A DNA stretch of 42,570 nucleotides from Dysgonomonas sp. 216. GTDB taxonomy: Bacteria > Bacteroidota > Bacteroidia > Bacteroidales > Dysgonomonadaceae. Under the pieces are notes generated by a model. The model did not search any database. It saw nothing but the letters and a program-made list of their open reading frames with translations, and was not told the DNA's origin. The stretch is taken from the NCBI RefSeq assembly GCF_010501065.1, contig NZ_QVMM01000023.1, forward strand, positions 1 to 42,570, given 5' to 3'. Positions 6,889 through 16,198 of the stretch are shown here, piece by piece (position 1 is the stretch's first letter; every line of letters begins with the position of its first letter). The translations under genes were made by a program, and so were the position numbers.

Positions 6889-8160
6889 ATGAATATTTTA
6901 CTATTAGGAAGCGGAGGACGCGAGCATGCTTTGGCATGGAAAATGAAGCAAAGTGCAAAAATAAACAACTTGTATGTTGCCCCGGGTAATGCAGGAACCG
7001 CTACGGTTGCTGAAAATGTAGCAATAAATGCAACCGATTTTGAGGCAATAAAGGATTTTGTTTTAACGAATAACATAAATATGCTTGTTGTAGGTCCTGA
7101 AGACCCGTTAGTAAAAGGTGTTAGTAACTTTTTTAAGAACGATTCGCAGCTAAATCATATTCCTGTTATAGGCCCATCGAAAGAAGGTGCACAATTGGAA
7201 GGGAGCAAAGATTTTGCAAAGCAATTCATGCTTCGCCACAATATTCCTACAGCAAGATACAAGAGTTTTACGTTAGATAATATAAAAGAAGGTTATGAGT
7301 TTCTTGAGCAGCTCGATGCCCCTTATGTTCTGAAAGCAGACGGACTAGCAGCCGGAAAGGGCGTGTTGATAATCAATGATATTGACGAAGCTAAACGTGA
7401 ACTTCACAATATGCTTAACGGAATGTTTGGAGAGGCTAGTGAAACCGTAGTGATAGAAGAGTTCTTGTCGGGGATCGAATGTTCGGTATTTGTTCTGACC
7501 GATGGCGATTCGTACAAGATTCTGCCCGTAGCAAAAGATTATAAGCGCATAGGGGAAGGAGACACAGGGTTAAATACCGGAGGTATGGGAGCTGTATCTC
7601 CTGTTTCGTTTGCCGATGACATATTCATGAATAAAGTTGAGGAACGTATCGTTATCCCTACCGTGGAAGGGCTAAAAAAGGATAAAATAGATTATAAAGG
7701 TTTTATCTTTCTCGGACTGATTGAAGTTAAAGGAGAACCTATGGTTATAGAGTATAATGTTCGCATGGGTGACCCTGAAACTGAGGCTGTGATGCTTCGT
7801 ATAAAATCCGATTTTGTAGATTTACTAGAAGGTGTTGCTTATAACAAACTTGCATCTAAAAAACTAGAGATAGATGAAAGATATGCAGTTACTGTTATGC
7901 TTGTGGCAGGAGGGTATCCCGGAGATTACAAGAAAGGAGATGTGATATCAAATCTTGATACTATTAATAGTAGCATAGTCTTTCATGCAGGCACAAAATG
8001 CTCTGATGGAAAAATATTGACAAATGGCGGACGAGTAATGGCTATCAGTTCCTATGGAAATTCAAAATCCGAGGCATTGACAACCTCATACGCGAATGCC
8101 GAAAAAATACAGTTTGAAGGAAAATATTACAGAAAGGATATAGGCTTCGATTTACAATAA
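6889..8160 (+). CDS. purD: Phosphoribosylamine-glycine ligase (GAR synthetase)
   Basis: The 423-residue protein catalyses the second step of purine synthesis, ATP-dependent ligation of glycine to phosphoribosylamine. The N-terminal domain begins MNILLLGSGGREHALAWK with the nucleotide-fold glycine motif, followed by VAPGNAGT and VVGPEDPLVKG. The ATP-grasp core has KADGLAAGKGV (about residue 149), GDTGLNTGGMGAVSP and YNVRMGDPETE. Length and all motifs are typical of a complete enzyme. A membrane-protein gene starts 19 nt after the stop and is probably co-transcribed. purN lies 3.6 kb away, so purine genes are scattered. Confidence 0.97.
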   Translation: MNILLLGSGGREHALAWKMKQSAKINNLYVAPGNAGTATVAENVAINATDFEAIKDFVLTNNINMLVVGPEDPLVKGVSNFFKNDSQLNHIPVIGPSKEGAQLEGSKDFAKQFMLRHNIPTARYKSFTLDNIKEGYEFLEQLDAPYVLKADGLAAGKGVLIINDIDEAKRELHNMLNGMFGEASETVVIEEFLSGIECSVFVLTDGDSYKILPVAKDYKRIGEGDTGLNTGGMGAVSPVSFADDIFMNKVEERIVIPTVEGLKKDKIDYKGFIFLGLIEVKGEPMVIEYNVRMGDPETEAVMLRIKSDFVDLLEGVAYNKLASKKLEIDERYAVTVMLVAGGYPGDYKKGDVISNLDTINSSIVFHAGTKCSDGKILTNGGRVMAISSYGNSKSEALTTSYANAEKIQFEGKYYRKDIGFDLQ

Positions 8161-8179
8161 GTGATTTGAAACAAGTATA

Positions 8180-9169
8180 GTGTTTAAACAATACACAAAG
8201 CACATAGCAGAAAACCGTAATATAATTTATCCCGCAACATTTATAGCTTTAGTATTGCGGGGTATATCGTTTGCAGCAACAGACAATCTTCACGTTTCCG
8301 ACGGAGGTTTATTATGGCAGTTTATTGATCAGATATTCACAAACGAGTATATCTCTTTTGTTTTTGGGCTGTTATTTACTTTTGGCATAGCCCTCTATGT
8401 GATGTTTCTGAGTAATAAGTATTCATTAATAAGGGTTCGCAGCAATTTTCCTTATGTATTGGTACTTTTGTTATTCAGTTTCTCAAGAGATATGGCTTTT
8501 ATGTCGCCGGCATATATTAGTGTAATTATCCTATTACGGTGTCTTGACATTCTTTTCGATAGCTATCAAGTTAAGTTAGCTTCGTGGGCATCTTTTCGTA
8601 TTGCATTCCTTTTATCTATCGGCAGTTTATTTACTCCCAGCTTATTTTTGTATGTTTTTATATTTTGGCTTGGATTTTTGTTCATGAGAAGCTTTAATAT
8701 TAAAGCTCTTTTAGCATCCTTGCTTGGTATATTTCTTGTTTATTGGTTGGCAGCGATGTACAGCCTGACTTTTAATGACATTAATATTATATACTCCGAG
8801 CTATTGTATACATGGAATGGGATGAGAGAAGTATCTATCATGCAAATGTATATCGATGACGTAATATTATTAGGGCTCGGGATGATTACCATATTGATTA
8901 TCCTTATCGATTATTTAGGCAATTCGTATAAAGATAAAATAAGAGTCAGGGCAAACATTATGTATTTAAACCTGATGGGATTTTTGTCTATAACTGGGTA
9001 TCTTTTCCTGAATGAGCACTTCCAGATTTGGCTTATGGTTACACTTGTAGCTTGTTCTCTTTCGTTTGCGCATTTCTTTGCTCTGGCCGACAAGAAGTGG
9101 AAAATGTACTTTTTTATTGTTGCTACAATCGTATATTTTGGAGTATATACTTATGCAATGCTTTACTAA
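8180..9169 (+). CDS. Polytopic membrane protein of unknown function (DUF6427-like)
   Basis: The 329-residue, very hydrophobic protein has about nine or ten predicted membrane segments with short loops and no signal peptide. It resembles the DUF6427 membrane proteins of Bacteroidetes that sit next to purD, but I assign that family only tentatively. The start is a GTG at 8180, 19 nt after purD; no ATG occurs for about 45 codons, and starting later would remove the first TM segment. Its stop codon overlaps that of the convergent rnc gene by two bases. No catalytic motif is visible. Confidence 0.7.
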   Translation: MFKQYTKHIAENRNIIYPATFIALVLRGISFAATDNLHVSDGGLLWQFIDQIFTNEYISFVFGLLFTFGIALYVMFLSNKYSLIRVRSNFPYVLVLLLFSFSRDMAFMSPAYISVIILLRCLDILFDSYQVKLASWASFRIAFLLSIGSLFTPSLFLYVFIFWLGFLFMRSFNIKALLASLLGIFLVYWLAAMYSLTFNDINIIYSELLYTWNGMREVSIMQMYIDDVILLGLGMITILIILIDYLGNSYKDKIRVRANIMYLNLMGFLSITGYLFLNEHFQIWLMVTLVACSLSFAHFFALADKKWKMYFFIVATIVYFGVYTYAMLY

Positions 9170-10056
9170 ACAGGGTTGTTATTGCCTTCTTCCGAAAAAT
9201 TCTCTTTTGCTATAACTGACGTATCGTTGGATATGCTTTTCTCAGACTCATCTTCCGACATATCCGAATTGTTTTCTTTCAGAGACTCTTCTTCCTTCCG
9301 TTCAAGAATGTATAATTTAAATTCGCTGTCGGTATCAATTCTGTTCAATGCCATTTTAGATGCATTTTGTTGCGACTCTTTTTTAGAATATCCCGTACCT
9401 ACTCCGGCTTGCCTGTCGTAAATAATAACAGCTGTCTGAAATATCGGATTATTGTCGCTGTCAACAAAATACTCTATAAGTTCGAAACAAATATCTATCT
9501 TGTTTTTCTGGCTCCACTCTATTAACCTCGATTTGAAGTTAACTTCGTGCTTCACAACCGTTTCCAGATTTAGCAGCTCAAGGATGAGTTTTTCATATAC
9601 GAAACTTTTTGCTACACGATAGCCTTGGTCGAGATATATTGCGCCAATAAGAGCTTCGAGTGCATTTCCATACATATGTGTTTTGTGGGTTGTGTTCTTA
9701 GTCGACGATTTAATAAGCTTATCAAGCCCCAGCTCTAAAGCTAGTTTATTAAGAGTGTCGCGTTGTACGATCTTTGATCGTAAATTAGTAAGGAATCCTT
9801 CTTTCTTATATTCAAATTGTTTGAATACTATATCGGCAACAATGGCATCGAGTATTGCATCGCCAAGAAACTCAAGACGCTCGTTGTTTATCCATTTACC
9901 ATCTTTAAGTTTTATCGACGAAGATTTGTGTAATAAAGCTTGTTCGTACAAAGTTATATTGTACGGATAGAACCCTAATATCTTAAAAAAAGAAACATAA
10001 GGCTCTTTTTTCCTTTTCGGGAAAAGCCTTATGTTTCGATATAGTTTCTTAAACAC
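9166..10056 (-). CDS. rnc: Ribonuclease III
   Basis: The 296-residue double-strand-specific endoribonuclease has the signature NERLEFLGDAILD (residues 58-70, catalytic E62 and D66). The second cluster reads GNALEALIGAIYLD, with E134 conserved but Asn131 where E. coli has Asp114. A dsRNA-binding domain occupies about residues 170-240. The last 55 residues are an acidic Ser/Glu/Asn-rich low-complexity tail beyond the usual length. The start is a GTG only 4 nt after the fabF stop, so translation is probably coupled in the acpP-fabF-rnc operon. No in-frame ATG exists before the catalytic domain. Confidence 0.95.
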   Translation of the reverse strand: MFKKLYRNIRLFPKRKKEPYVSFFKILGFYPYNITLYEQALLHKSSSIKLKDGKWINNERLEFLGDAILDAIVADIVFKQFEYKKEGFLTNLRSKIVQRDTLNKLALELGLDKLIKSSTKNTTHKTHMYGNALEALIGAIYLDQGYRVAKSFVYEKLILELLNLETVVKHEVNFKSRLIEWSQKNKIDICFELIEYFVDSDNNPIFQTAVIIYDRQAGVGTGYSKKESQQNASKMALNRIDTDSEFKLYILERKEEESLKENNSDMSEDESEKSISNDTSVIAKENFSEEGNNNPV

Positions 10057-10060
10057 TTCT

Positions 10061-11326
10061 TTACTTCGTATACTTCTTAACTATCACACATGCATTGTGA
10101 CCGCCAAATCCAAAGGTATTAGAAAGAGCAGCATTCACAACTCTCTTTTGTGCTTTGTTAAAGGTTAAGTTCAAGTTATAATCAATCTCAGGATCTTCAT
10201 CTCCTTCTGTGAAGTTGATTGTTGGAGGAACAATGTCGTTTTGCACCGACAATACACAGAATAAGGTTTCAACAGCTCCGGCAGCACCTAATAAGTGACC
10301 TGTCATTGATTTTGTTGAACTGATATTCATATTGTAAGCATGTTCGCCAAACACTTCTTTAATAGCCTTGATCTCTGAAGGATCGCCAACCGGAGTAGAT
10401 GTTCCATGTACATTTACATAGTCTATTTCGGAAGCTTTCATACTAGCATCTTCAAGAGCGCTTCTCATTACCAGTTTTGCTCCTAATCCTTCGGGATGAG
10501 AAGCCGTAAGGTGATAAGCATCCGCCGACATTCCGCCGCCCACAACTTCGGCATATATTTTTGCTCCACGAGCCAGAGCATGCTCCAACTCTTCGAACAT
10601 TAAACATGCAGCACCTTCTCCTAATACAAAACCATCGCGGCTTGCACTAAAAGGGCGAGAAGCAGTTTCGGGCGAATCGTTACGTGTCGATAATGCTGTT
10701 AGTGCATTAAAGCCACCAATACCAGATGCACATACAGCAGCTTCAGCTCCTCCGGCAACAATAGCATTTGCCTTACCTAAACGGATGAGGTCGAAAGCTG
10801 TTATTGCACTATGAGTTGATGAGGCACAAGCCGAAACAGTTCCGAAATTAGGACCACGAAGCCCGTGACGGATAGAGATATGACCCGAAGCTATATCCGA
10901 AATCATCTTTGGAATGAAAAACGGATTGAATTTAGGGCCTAGTTCTTCATGAACATAGTAATCGCCTACTTCTGCTTCGAATGTTTTGATACCTCCGATT
11001 CCTGCCGAAACAATAACTCCAACTTTGTCTTTGTTTAGGCCTTCTGTAGCCAAAAGTCCTGAGTTTTCGATACATTGTTCTGCGGCAGCAATAGCCAACT
11101 GTGTATATCTGTCGCACTTGCGTGCTTCTTTTCTGTCGAGGTATTTGCTTGGATCGAAGTCTTTTACTTCGCAAGCAAATTGAGTCTTGAATTTTGATGC
11201 ATCAAATTGAGTAATAGGTCCGGCCCCACTAACACCGTTTATTGCATTGGTCCACGTTGTTTCAACATCGTTACCAATTGGGGTTACTGCGCCCAGACCT
11301 GTTACCACCACTCTTTTTAATTCCAT
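10061..11326 (-). CDS. fabF: Beta-ketoacyl-ACP synthase II
   Basis: The 421-residue condensing enzyme of type II fatty acid synthesis extends acyl-ACP with malonyl-ACP in the cytoplasm. The catalytic Cys167 lies in VSACASS, His307 in VNVHGTSTPVGD, Lys339 in SSTKS and His344 in MTGHLLGAAG; the C-terminal NTFGFGGHN loop is also present. Length and start (VVVTGLGAVTPIGND) are typical of FabF. It starts 24 nt after acpP and ends 4 nt before rnc, an arrangement widely kept in Bacteroidetes and other bacteria. Confidence 0.97.
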   Translation of the reverse strand: MELKRVVVTGLGAVTPIGNDVETTWTNAINGVSGAGPITQFDASKFKTQFACEVKDFDPSKYLDRKEARKCDRYTQLAIAAAEQCIENSGLLATEGLNKDKVGVIVSAGIGGIKTFEAEVGDYYVHEELGPKFNPFFIPKMISDIASGHISIRHGLRGPNFGTVSACASSTHSAITAFDLIRLGKANAIVAGGAEAAVCASGIGGFNALTALSTRNDSPETASRPFSASRDGFVLGEGAACLMFEELEHALARGAKIYAEVVGGGMSADAYHLTASHPEGLGAKLVMRSALEDASMKASEIDYVNVHGTSTPVGDPSEIKAIKEVFGEHAYNMNISSTKSMTGHLLGAAGAVETLFCVLSVQNDIVPPTINFTEGDEDPEIDYNLNLTFNKAQKRVVNAALSNTFGFGGHNACVIVKKYTK

Positions 11327-11350
11327 AATTGAATTTCAGTGGAAAATAAT

Positions 11351-11587
11351 TTATTTTACGTTTGCTTCGATATAAGAGATAGCGTCTCCTACTGTTGCAA
11401 TTTTTTCAGCCTGATCGTCTGGAATAGAAATTCCGAAATCTTTTTCAAATTGCATAATAAGCTCTACAGTGTCAAGAGAGTCAGCTCCTAAATCATTAGT
11501 AAAGCTAGCAGTTTCAGTTACTTCAGTTTCTTCAACTCCTAATTTGTCAACAATAATAGCTTTTACTTTTGATGCTACTTCAGACAT
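11351..11587 (-). CDS. acpP: Acyl carrier protein
   Basis: The 78-residue acidic four-helix protein carries the phosphopantetheine attachment site GADSLD, with Ser37 as the modified residue. It shuttles acyl chains between fatty-acid enzymes. It is the first gene of an operon with fabF and rnc and has a well-formed promoter upstream. The ATG at 11587 gives the normal family length. Confidence 0.97.
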   Translation of the reverse strand: MSEVASKVKAIIVDKLGVEETEVTETASFTNDLGADSLDTVELIMQFEKDFGISIPDDQAEKIATVGDAISYIEANVK

Positions 11588-11638
11588 AACTTTTTGATTT
11601 TAATTAATAATTCGTTTTTATTTTTAATTTTGTCGGTG

Positions 11639-11671
11639 CAAAGTAACAGTTTTTTCTCTATATCTAACAAA
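11639..11671 (-). promoter_or_regulatory. Promoter of acpP-fabF-rnc
   Basis: On the minus strand a -33 TTTG (11671-11668) is separated by 21 bp from a -7 element TTACTTTG (11646-11639), one mismatch from TAnnTTTG. The leader to the acpP ATG is about 45 nt and AT-rich. Confidence 0.65.
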
Positions 11672-11744
11672 TATTTCATCAAGAAAATACTTAAAAATTG
11701 CACAATTATCTCTTTTTTGTGCAGAACATTTAAATATTCTAACA

Positions 11745-12320
11745 ATGATTAAAATATCTATTTTTGCTTCAGGTTCGGGTTCGAACGCCGAAAATATTGC
11801 AAATCATCTGATTGGTAATAAGAACATTACCATCGACTCAATCCTATCAAATAAGGCCGATGCTTATGTTCACGAACGTGCCAAAAAACTAGGTATAGAA
11901 TCCTTCTTTTTCAGTAAATCTGATTTTACAGAAAACAGTAAAGTTTTAGACTTTCTGAAAGAAAGAAATGTAGATTTTATTGTTTTAGCAGGTTTTTTAC
12001 TCAAAATACCCGCACATCTTATAGATAATTTCCCCAATAAAATAATAAATATACATCCGGCTTTACTTCCTAAATATGGAGGAAAAGGTATGTATGGCGA
12101 TAATGTACACAAAGCAGTTGTTGAAGCAGGCGAGCAGGAATCGGGCATAACCATCCATTATGTGAATGAGAATTACGACGAAGGCAACATTATATTTCAG
12201 GCTAAATGTATTGTAACTCCTTCAGACACTTATCAGGATGTGGCAGCGAAAGTTCACGAATTAGAGTATAAATATTTTCCGCAAGTAATAGTCGATTTGT
12301 TAGAATCGGCCAACTCTTAA
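11745..12320 (+). CDS. purN: Phosphoribosylglycinamide formyltransferase
   Basis: The 191-residue enzyme formylates GAR with 10-formyl-tetrahydrofolate, the step after purD. The family start IFASGSGSNAENI is present. The catalytic residues are N102 and H104 in NIHPALLPKYGGKGMYG, and D145 in NENYDEGNI. Length is typical of monofunctional PurN. It is divergent from acpP and ends at a strong shared terminator. A 6-bp inverted repeat GCACAA/TTGTGC lies upstream at 11700-11722; its role is unknown. Confidence 0.96.
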   Translation: MIKISIFASGSGSNAENIANHLIGNKNITIDSILSNKADAYVHERAKKLGIESFFFSKSDFTENSKVLDFLKERNVDFIVLAGFLLKIPAHLIDNFPNKIINIHPALLPKYGGKGMYGDNVHKAVVEAGEQESGITIHYVNENYDEGNIIFQAKCIVTPSDTYQDVAAKVHELEYKYFPQVIVDLLESANS

Positions 12321-12348
12321 TCCGTTTATTCTGCGGTGTTTCTATAAT

Positions 12349-12382
12349 AAAAAACCGGTACCACTAAGTGTATCCGGTTTTT
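12349..12382. terminator. Bidirectional terminator between purN and the CotH gene
   Basis: Arms AAAAACCGG (12350-12358) and CCGGTTTTT (12374-12382) form a hairpin with A- and T-runs on both sides, so it can end purN (plus) and the convergent lipoprotein gene (minus). Confidence 0.85.
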
Positions 12383-12418
12383 GACATAATCTATAAAGTA
12401 GTAGTACAAGGTTTTATT

Positions 12419-14224
12419 TTAATCGGCGTTAATTTCCCTGTCAAGATAATCTATCCTGTTTTTTAACCAAAGCCTCATTTTGTTTATTTGCTCATCGTAG
12501 TTGTAGTTGTAATATTTTTCGTTGTACCACAACGCTAAATTTGCAGCTCCCGATTTGCGTAGGTATGTTCCATAATCGGCAATAAACTGATCCAGATCGT
12601 ATAACTGTGGTTTTATCGAATTCCATTTGGCCTTGTATGCACTTCTAAACTCGGCATCCTTAAAGAACTGAGCTATAAGATATCCGCACGAACCACCTGT
12701 TTGGCTACTAAATAATCTTATACCTGTTTCTCCAAAATATTTAATGCCGTCTTCGGCATGACAAAAGCCCCAATCGAAATCCCAGACAGGACCGAAATGA
12801 ATCTTTTTATTGTTGTCTTTGTACATATACAGGCTTTTGGGGTGAGCAATTTCGCCATTATAAGTAACTTCGTTGACTAATAAATACCCGATAACAGAAT
12901 TGATGTCGACAAGGTTTTTATAACCTCCCGAAGGTTTGCCGTTATTTGCATACATTGCATTTTCGAAATCGTTAAATATTTTTTCAACTGCTTCAACACA
13001 GGAGGCATCTTCGGGCGATTTTATATTCACAGGTAAGTTTCTTGCCGACCTGAATTTTAATTCTTCGTCAAAGTAGTTGTCAAGTTCTATCAGAAAACCG
13101 TTGGTCTTGTCAATATCAACCCGATGCTTGTTTACCTGAACCTGTTCGGTTAATAAATAGCTTCCTTTGTATTGCTTATTAACAAACAGCTCCACATGGT
13201 TTGCATTGTTTGTGAACTCCAGCCCTAAACGCCGGCCTATCTCGAAAGCTATAGTGTTCATAATGAATGTGGGATCCTGATAGTTTGCCCTTAAAACCCA
13301 GCTTTTAGCTTCTCCTAATCCAAATAAACCTACTTTGTTTTCAAATTTCAGACGGTAAGGCTTTTTAGGATATAATGTCCAGGTAGAGTTTCCCCGTCCA
13401 CGTATGCCCGTGGACTCATCTATATTGTTCTGAGTATTATTAGGGTCGAATAGTCGACAACGAGCCTGTATATAATTTTCTTTATCTTTGATTTCCGTTC
13501 TGTTATCGGTTTCAATACTCATAATTGGCAAGCCTGTTGACTGAGGAGAAACCAATATAACCCTGTATTTTCTGTCCGGTTTTCCCGAACTGGTTACTTT
13601 ATAAATAAGTTCTTTGCTGAAATCATTTGCGGTAACTCCACTTTGTTGTTCTGCTTCTCCCACATAAACTTTGCCTTCGGTTTCGAATAGAGCGACCGCT
13701 TGATTTATGTTCTCGATCCAATTTTTACAATGAGCATTTAACGTGATTATAGTATTGCTGCTATTATAAACCCCAGAAAGAGTTTTTTCAACTCCTTTTT
13801 CTTTTATTTTTAATTGAAAACTATTCAGAGGTTCCCCGTCGTTTTCGGGAGTAGCTATTATTTTGTAAGTTCTGGTATCACCATTTTCAGCAATAATATT
13901 GTAACTGATTTCTTCGGCAAAATTGACTGCTGTTTTTCCGCTGGTTTGTTTTATATACCCAATATATGCATCTCCTTCGGAGGTAAATGTTGCTATCAAA
14001 TCTTTATATGCGGGCACTTTCGAACCGAGGGTTATTGTTTTGGTTTCATCGTTAATTATGCCTTCAATATTAGCACTGAGTCCGTTTTTAGATGCCTCGA
14101 TAGTATACGAAGTTATTTTGTTGTCGGAACCTAGTGATGGCTCATCTTCATTACCGGAATCGTTGCTACAGGAAGCAAAAAATAGAGACGCAAAAAATAA
14201 GGAGAAAGAGAAAATCTTATTCAT
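12419..14224 (-). CDS. CotH-kinase domain lipoprotein with two DUF5018-like domains
   Basis: The 601-residue protein has a lipoprotein signal with lipobox ending FASC (Cys19), followed by an acidic linker (NDSGNEDEP) of the sort that favours surface export in Bacteroidetes. Two tandem DUF5018/Ig-like repeats occupy about residues 36-127 and 132-227. The CotH-type atypical kinase domain (about 230-600) shows RGRGNSTW (275-282), KKPYRLKF, SYLLTEQVQV and the metal-binding GPVWDFDWGF (D482, D484). CotH family members phosphorylate secreted proteins in spore formers; the role in non-sporulating Bacteroidetes is not established. It stands alone between two terminators, so context gives no target. 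Confidence 0.88.
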   Translation of the reverse strand: MNKIFSFSLFFASLFFASCSNDSGNEDEPSLGSDNKITSYTIEASKNGLSANIEGIINDETKTITLGSKVPAYKDLIATFTSEGDAYIGYIKQTSGKTAVNFAEEISYNIIAENGDTRTYKIIATPENDGEPLNSFQLKIKEKGVEKTLSGVYNSSNTIITLNAHCKNWIENINQAVALFETEGKVYVGEAEQQSGVTANDFSKELIYKVTSSGKPDRKYRVILVSPQSTGLPIMSIETDNRTEIKDKENYIQARCRLFDPNNTQNNIDESTGIRGRGNSTWTLYPKKPYRLKFENKVGLFGLGEAKSWVLRANYQDPTFIMNTIAFEIGRRLGLEFTNNANHVELFVNKQYKGSYLLTEQVQVNKHRVDIDKTNGFLIELDNYFDEELKFRSARNLPVNIKSPEDASCVEAVEKIFNDFENAMYANNGKPSGGYKNLVDINSVIGYLLVNEVTYNGEIAHPKSLYMYKDNNKKIHFGPVWDFDWGFCHAEDGIKYFGETGIRLFSSQTGGSCGYLIAQFFKDAEFRSAYKAKWNSIKPQLYDLDQFIADYGTYLRKSGAANLALWYNEKYYNYNYDEQINKMRLWLKNRIDYLDREINAD

Positions 14225-14547
14225 ACTTAAAAAAATTAAACCTATAATTATTCTACATTACTATAATAACATGCGAGTTTTAAAGTATTCAGCAGTATGA
14301 TTTTTGAAAAACCTGACAGATCTGACAAGATTTATTCATTTTTATTTTTTTATTGGACTATTGTTTACTTTCCTAATATATAGATAAAAGGAAGTGCTAA
14401 ATTCTGTTAGCAAAAGTATGGCAAAAGCTTTTTAACAGTAGAGCTTTAAATGAGTATTTACAAGAGGAAATTTTCCTTTTTCGAAAGATAGCATGAAAGG
14501 TGTTGTATATTTTGAAAAACAGCAGAGAAACAATAGCAAAAGAAAAT
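14225..14547. other. Intergenic, no gene seen
   Basis: AT-rich DNA upstream of the CotH gene. A possible weak minus-strand -7 box TAGGTTTA (14244-14237) could serve that gene. No ORF or RNA family is recognised. Confidence 0.5.
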
Positions 14548-14577
14548 AAAAAAACCGCAAGTCAATACTCACGGTTT
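14548..14577 (-). terminator. Terminator of glyS
   Basis: On the minus strand AAACCG (14577-14572) pairs with CGGTTT (14557-14552), extended by further partial pairing, and runs into a T-tract. It lies 27 nt past the glyS stop. Confidence 0.75.
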
Positions 14578-14603
14578 CTCTGTATACTAAAGTTATAATC
14601 TTG

Positions 14604-16145
14604 TTATGATATACTTGTTAAAAGTTTTTTCATGTTTACTTTTTCGGCAATAATACCTTGCAGATCGTTAATGCTTACACGCTCTTGTTCCATCGTATCG
14701 CGGTAACGTATGGTTACGGTATTATCTTCTAACGATTGATGGTCTACAGTAACACAATAAGGAGTACCGATAGCATCCTGACGACGATAGCGTTTTCCAA
14801 TACTATCCTTTTCGTCGTATTGACATTTGAAATCGAATTTCAATGCATCAATAATTTCACGGGCTTTTTCGGGTAAACCATCTTTTTTAACAAGAGGTAA
14901 CACTGCTAGCTTAATTGGTGCTAGTGGCGCAGGTAGCTTAAGAACAACGCGTGATTCGCCATTTTCGAGTGTTTCTTCGCAATAAGATGCCGCAATGGTA
15001 GATAAGAACATACGATCTACACCTATCGATGTTTCTACAACGTAAGGCGTATACGATTTATTCAATTCAGGATCGAAGTATTGCATTTTCTTACCTGAGT
15101 ATTTTTCGTGGCTACCTAAGTCAAAATCTGTACGCGAATGTATACCTTCTACTTCTTTGAATCCGAAAGGCATTTCAAATTCAATATCGGTTGCAGCATT
15201 GGCGTAGTGAGCTAATTTGTCGTGATCGTGGAAACGATATTTATGATCGCCAAAACCAAGTGATTTATGCCACTTCATACGTATTTCTTTCCACTGACGG
15301 AAATAATCCAACTCTTCGCCCGGACGAACAAAGAATTGCATCTCCATTTGTTCGAATTCGCGCATACGGAAGATAAACTGGCGCGCAACAATCTCGTTAC
15401 GAAAAGCTTTCCCTATTTGTGCAATACCGAAAGGTATTTTCATTCGCCCGGTTTTCTGTACATTCAAGAAGTTTACAAAAATACCCTGAGCAGTTTCGGG
15501 GCGCAGGTAAACTTTCATTGCTCCGTCGGCAGTAGAACCCATTTCGGTAGCAAACATTAGGTTAAACTGACGCACATCAGTCCAGTTGCGTGTTCCACTT
15601 ATTGGGTCTACGATTTCGCAATCAATAATAATCTGACGTAGTTCTTCCAGATTGCTATCGTTCAAAGCTTTTGCAAAACGTGTATGTACTTCGTTGCGCT
15701 TTGCTTGTTGTTCTTTAACACGGGGGTTAGTTTCGCGGAACATAGCCTCGTCAAAACTATCTCCGAATTTCTTTGCGGCTTTTTCAACCTCTTTATTTAT
15801 TTTTTCGTCAATCTTCGCCAGATAATCTTCGATAAGAACATCGGCACGGTAACGTTTCTTGCTGTCTTTGTTATCTATCAACGGGTCGTTAAAGGCATCA
15901 ACGTGCCCCGAAGCTTTCCATATAGTAGGGTGCATGAAAATGGCTGAATCGATACCTACCACATTTTCATGAAGTAGTATCATGCTATCCCACCAGTATT
16001 TTTTTATATTGTTTTTTAACTCGACGCCCATTTGCCCGTAATCATAAACGGCGCCCAGCCCGTCGTATATTTCGCTTGACGGGAAAACGAAACCATACTC
16101 TTTACAATGCGAAACAATTTTCTTAAAAACGTCTTCTTGTGCCAT
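14604..16145 (-). CDS. glyS: Glycyl-tRNA synthetase (a2, eukaryote/archaeal-like type)
   Basis: The 513-residue class II aminoacyl-tRNA synthetase charges tRNA-Gly. It is the single-chain dimeric type, not the alpha2beta2 GlyQ/GlyS form of E. coli. Signatures are GFVFPSSEIYDGLGAVYDYG at the N-terminus, YLRPETAQGIF (about 213-223), motif 2 from FRNEI (248-252) to FEQMEMQFF, and motif 3 near SIGVDRMFL. The C-terminal 110 residues form the anticodon-binding domain. It is the last gene before a terminator and follows the DUF6348-like gene by 53 nt. Confidence 0.96.
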   Translation of the reverse strand: MAQEDVFKKIVSHCKEYGFVFPSSEIYDGLGAVYDYGQMGVELKNNIKKYWWDSMILLHENVVGIDSAIFMHPTIWKASGHVDAFNDPLIDNKDSKKRYRADVLIEDYLAKIDEKINKEVEKAAKKFGDSFDEAMFRETNPRVKEQQAKRNEVHTRFAKALNDSNLEELRQIIIDCEIVDPISGTRNWTDVRQFNLMFATEMGSTADGAMKVYLRPETAQGIFVNFLNVQKTGRMKIPFGIAQIGKAFRNEIVARQFIFRMREFEQMEMQFFVRPGEELDYFRQWKEIRMKWHKSLGFGDHKYRFHDHDKLAHYANAATDIEFEMPFGFKEVEGIHSRTDFDLGSHEKYSGKKMQYFDPELNKSYTPYVVETSIGVDRMFLSTIAASYCEETLENGESRVVLKLPAPLAPIKLAVLPLVKKDGLPEKAREIIDALKFDFKCQYDEKDSIGKRYRRQDAIGTPYCVTVDHQSLEDNTVTIRYRDTMEQERVSINDLQGIIAEKVNMKKLLTSIS

Positions 16146-16198
16146 AGTTTTCTTTCTGAAATAATATTTATATTGTTTTGATTATTTTTCTGATTCTA

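Noticed and set aside
11700..11722. GCACAA/TTGTGC inverted repeat before purN as a PurR-like operator
   Set aside because: Arms of only 6 bp with no second site before purD; too weak for an operator claim.
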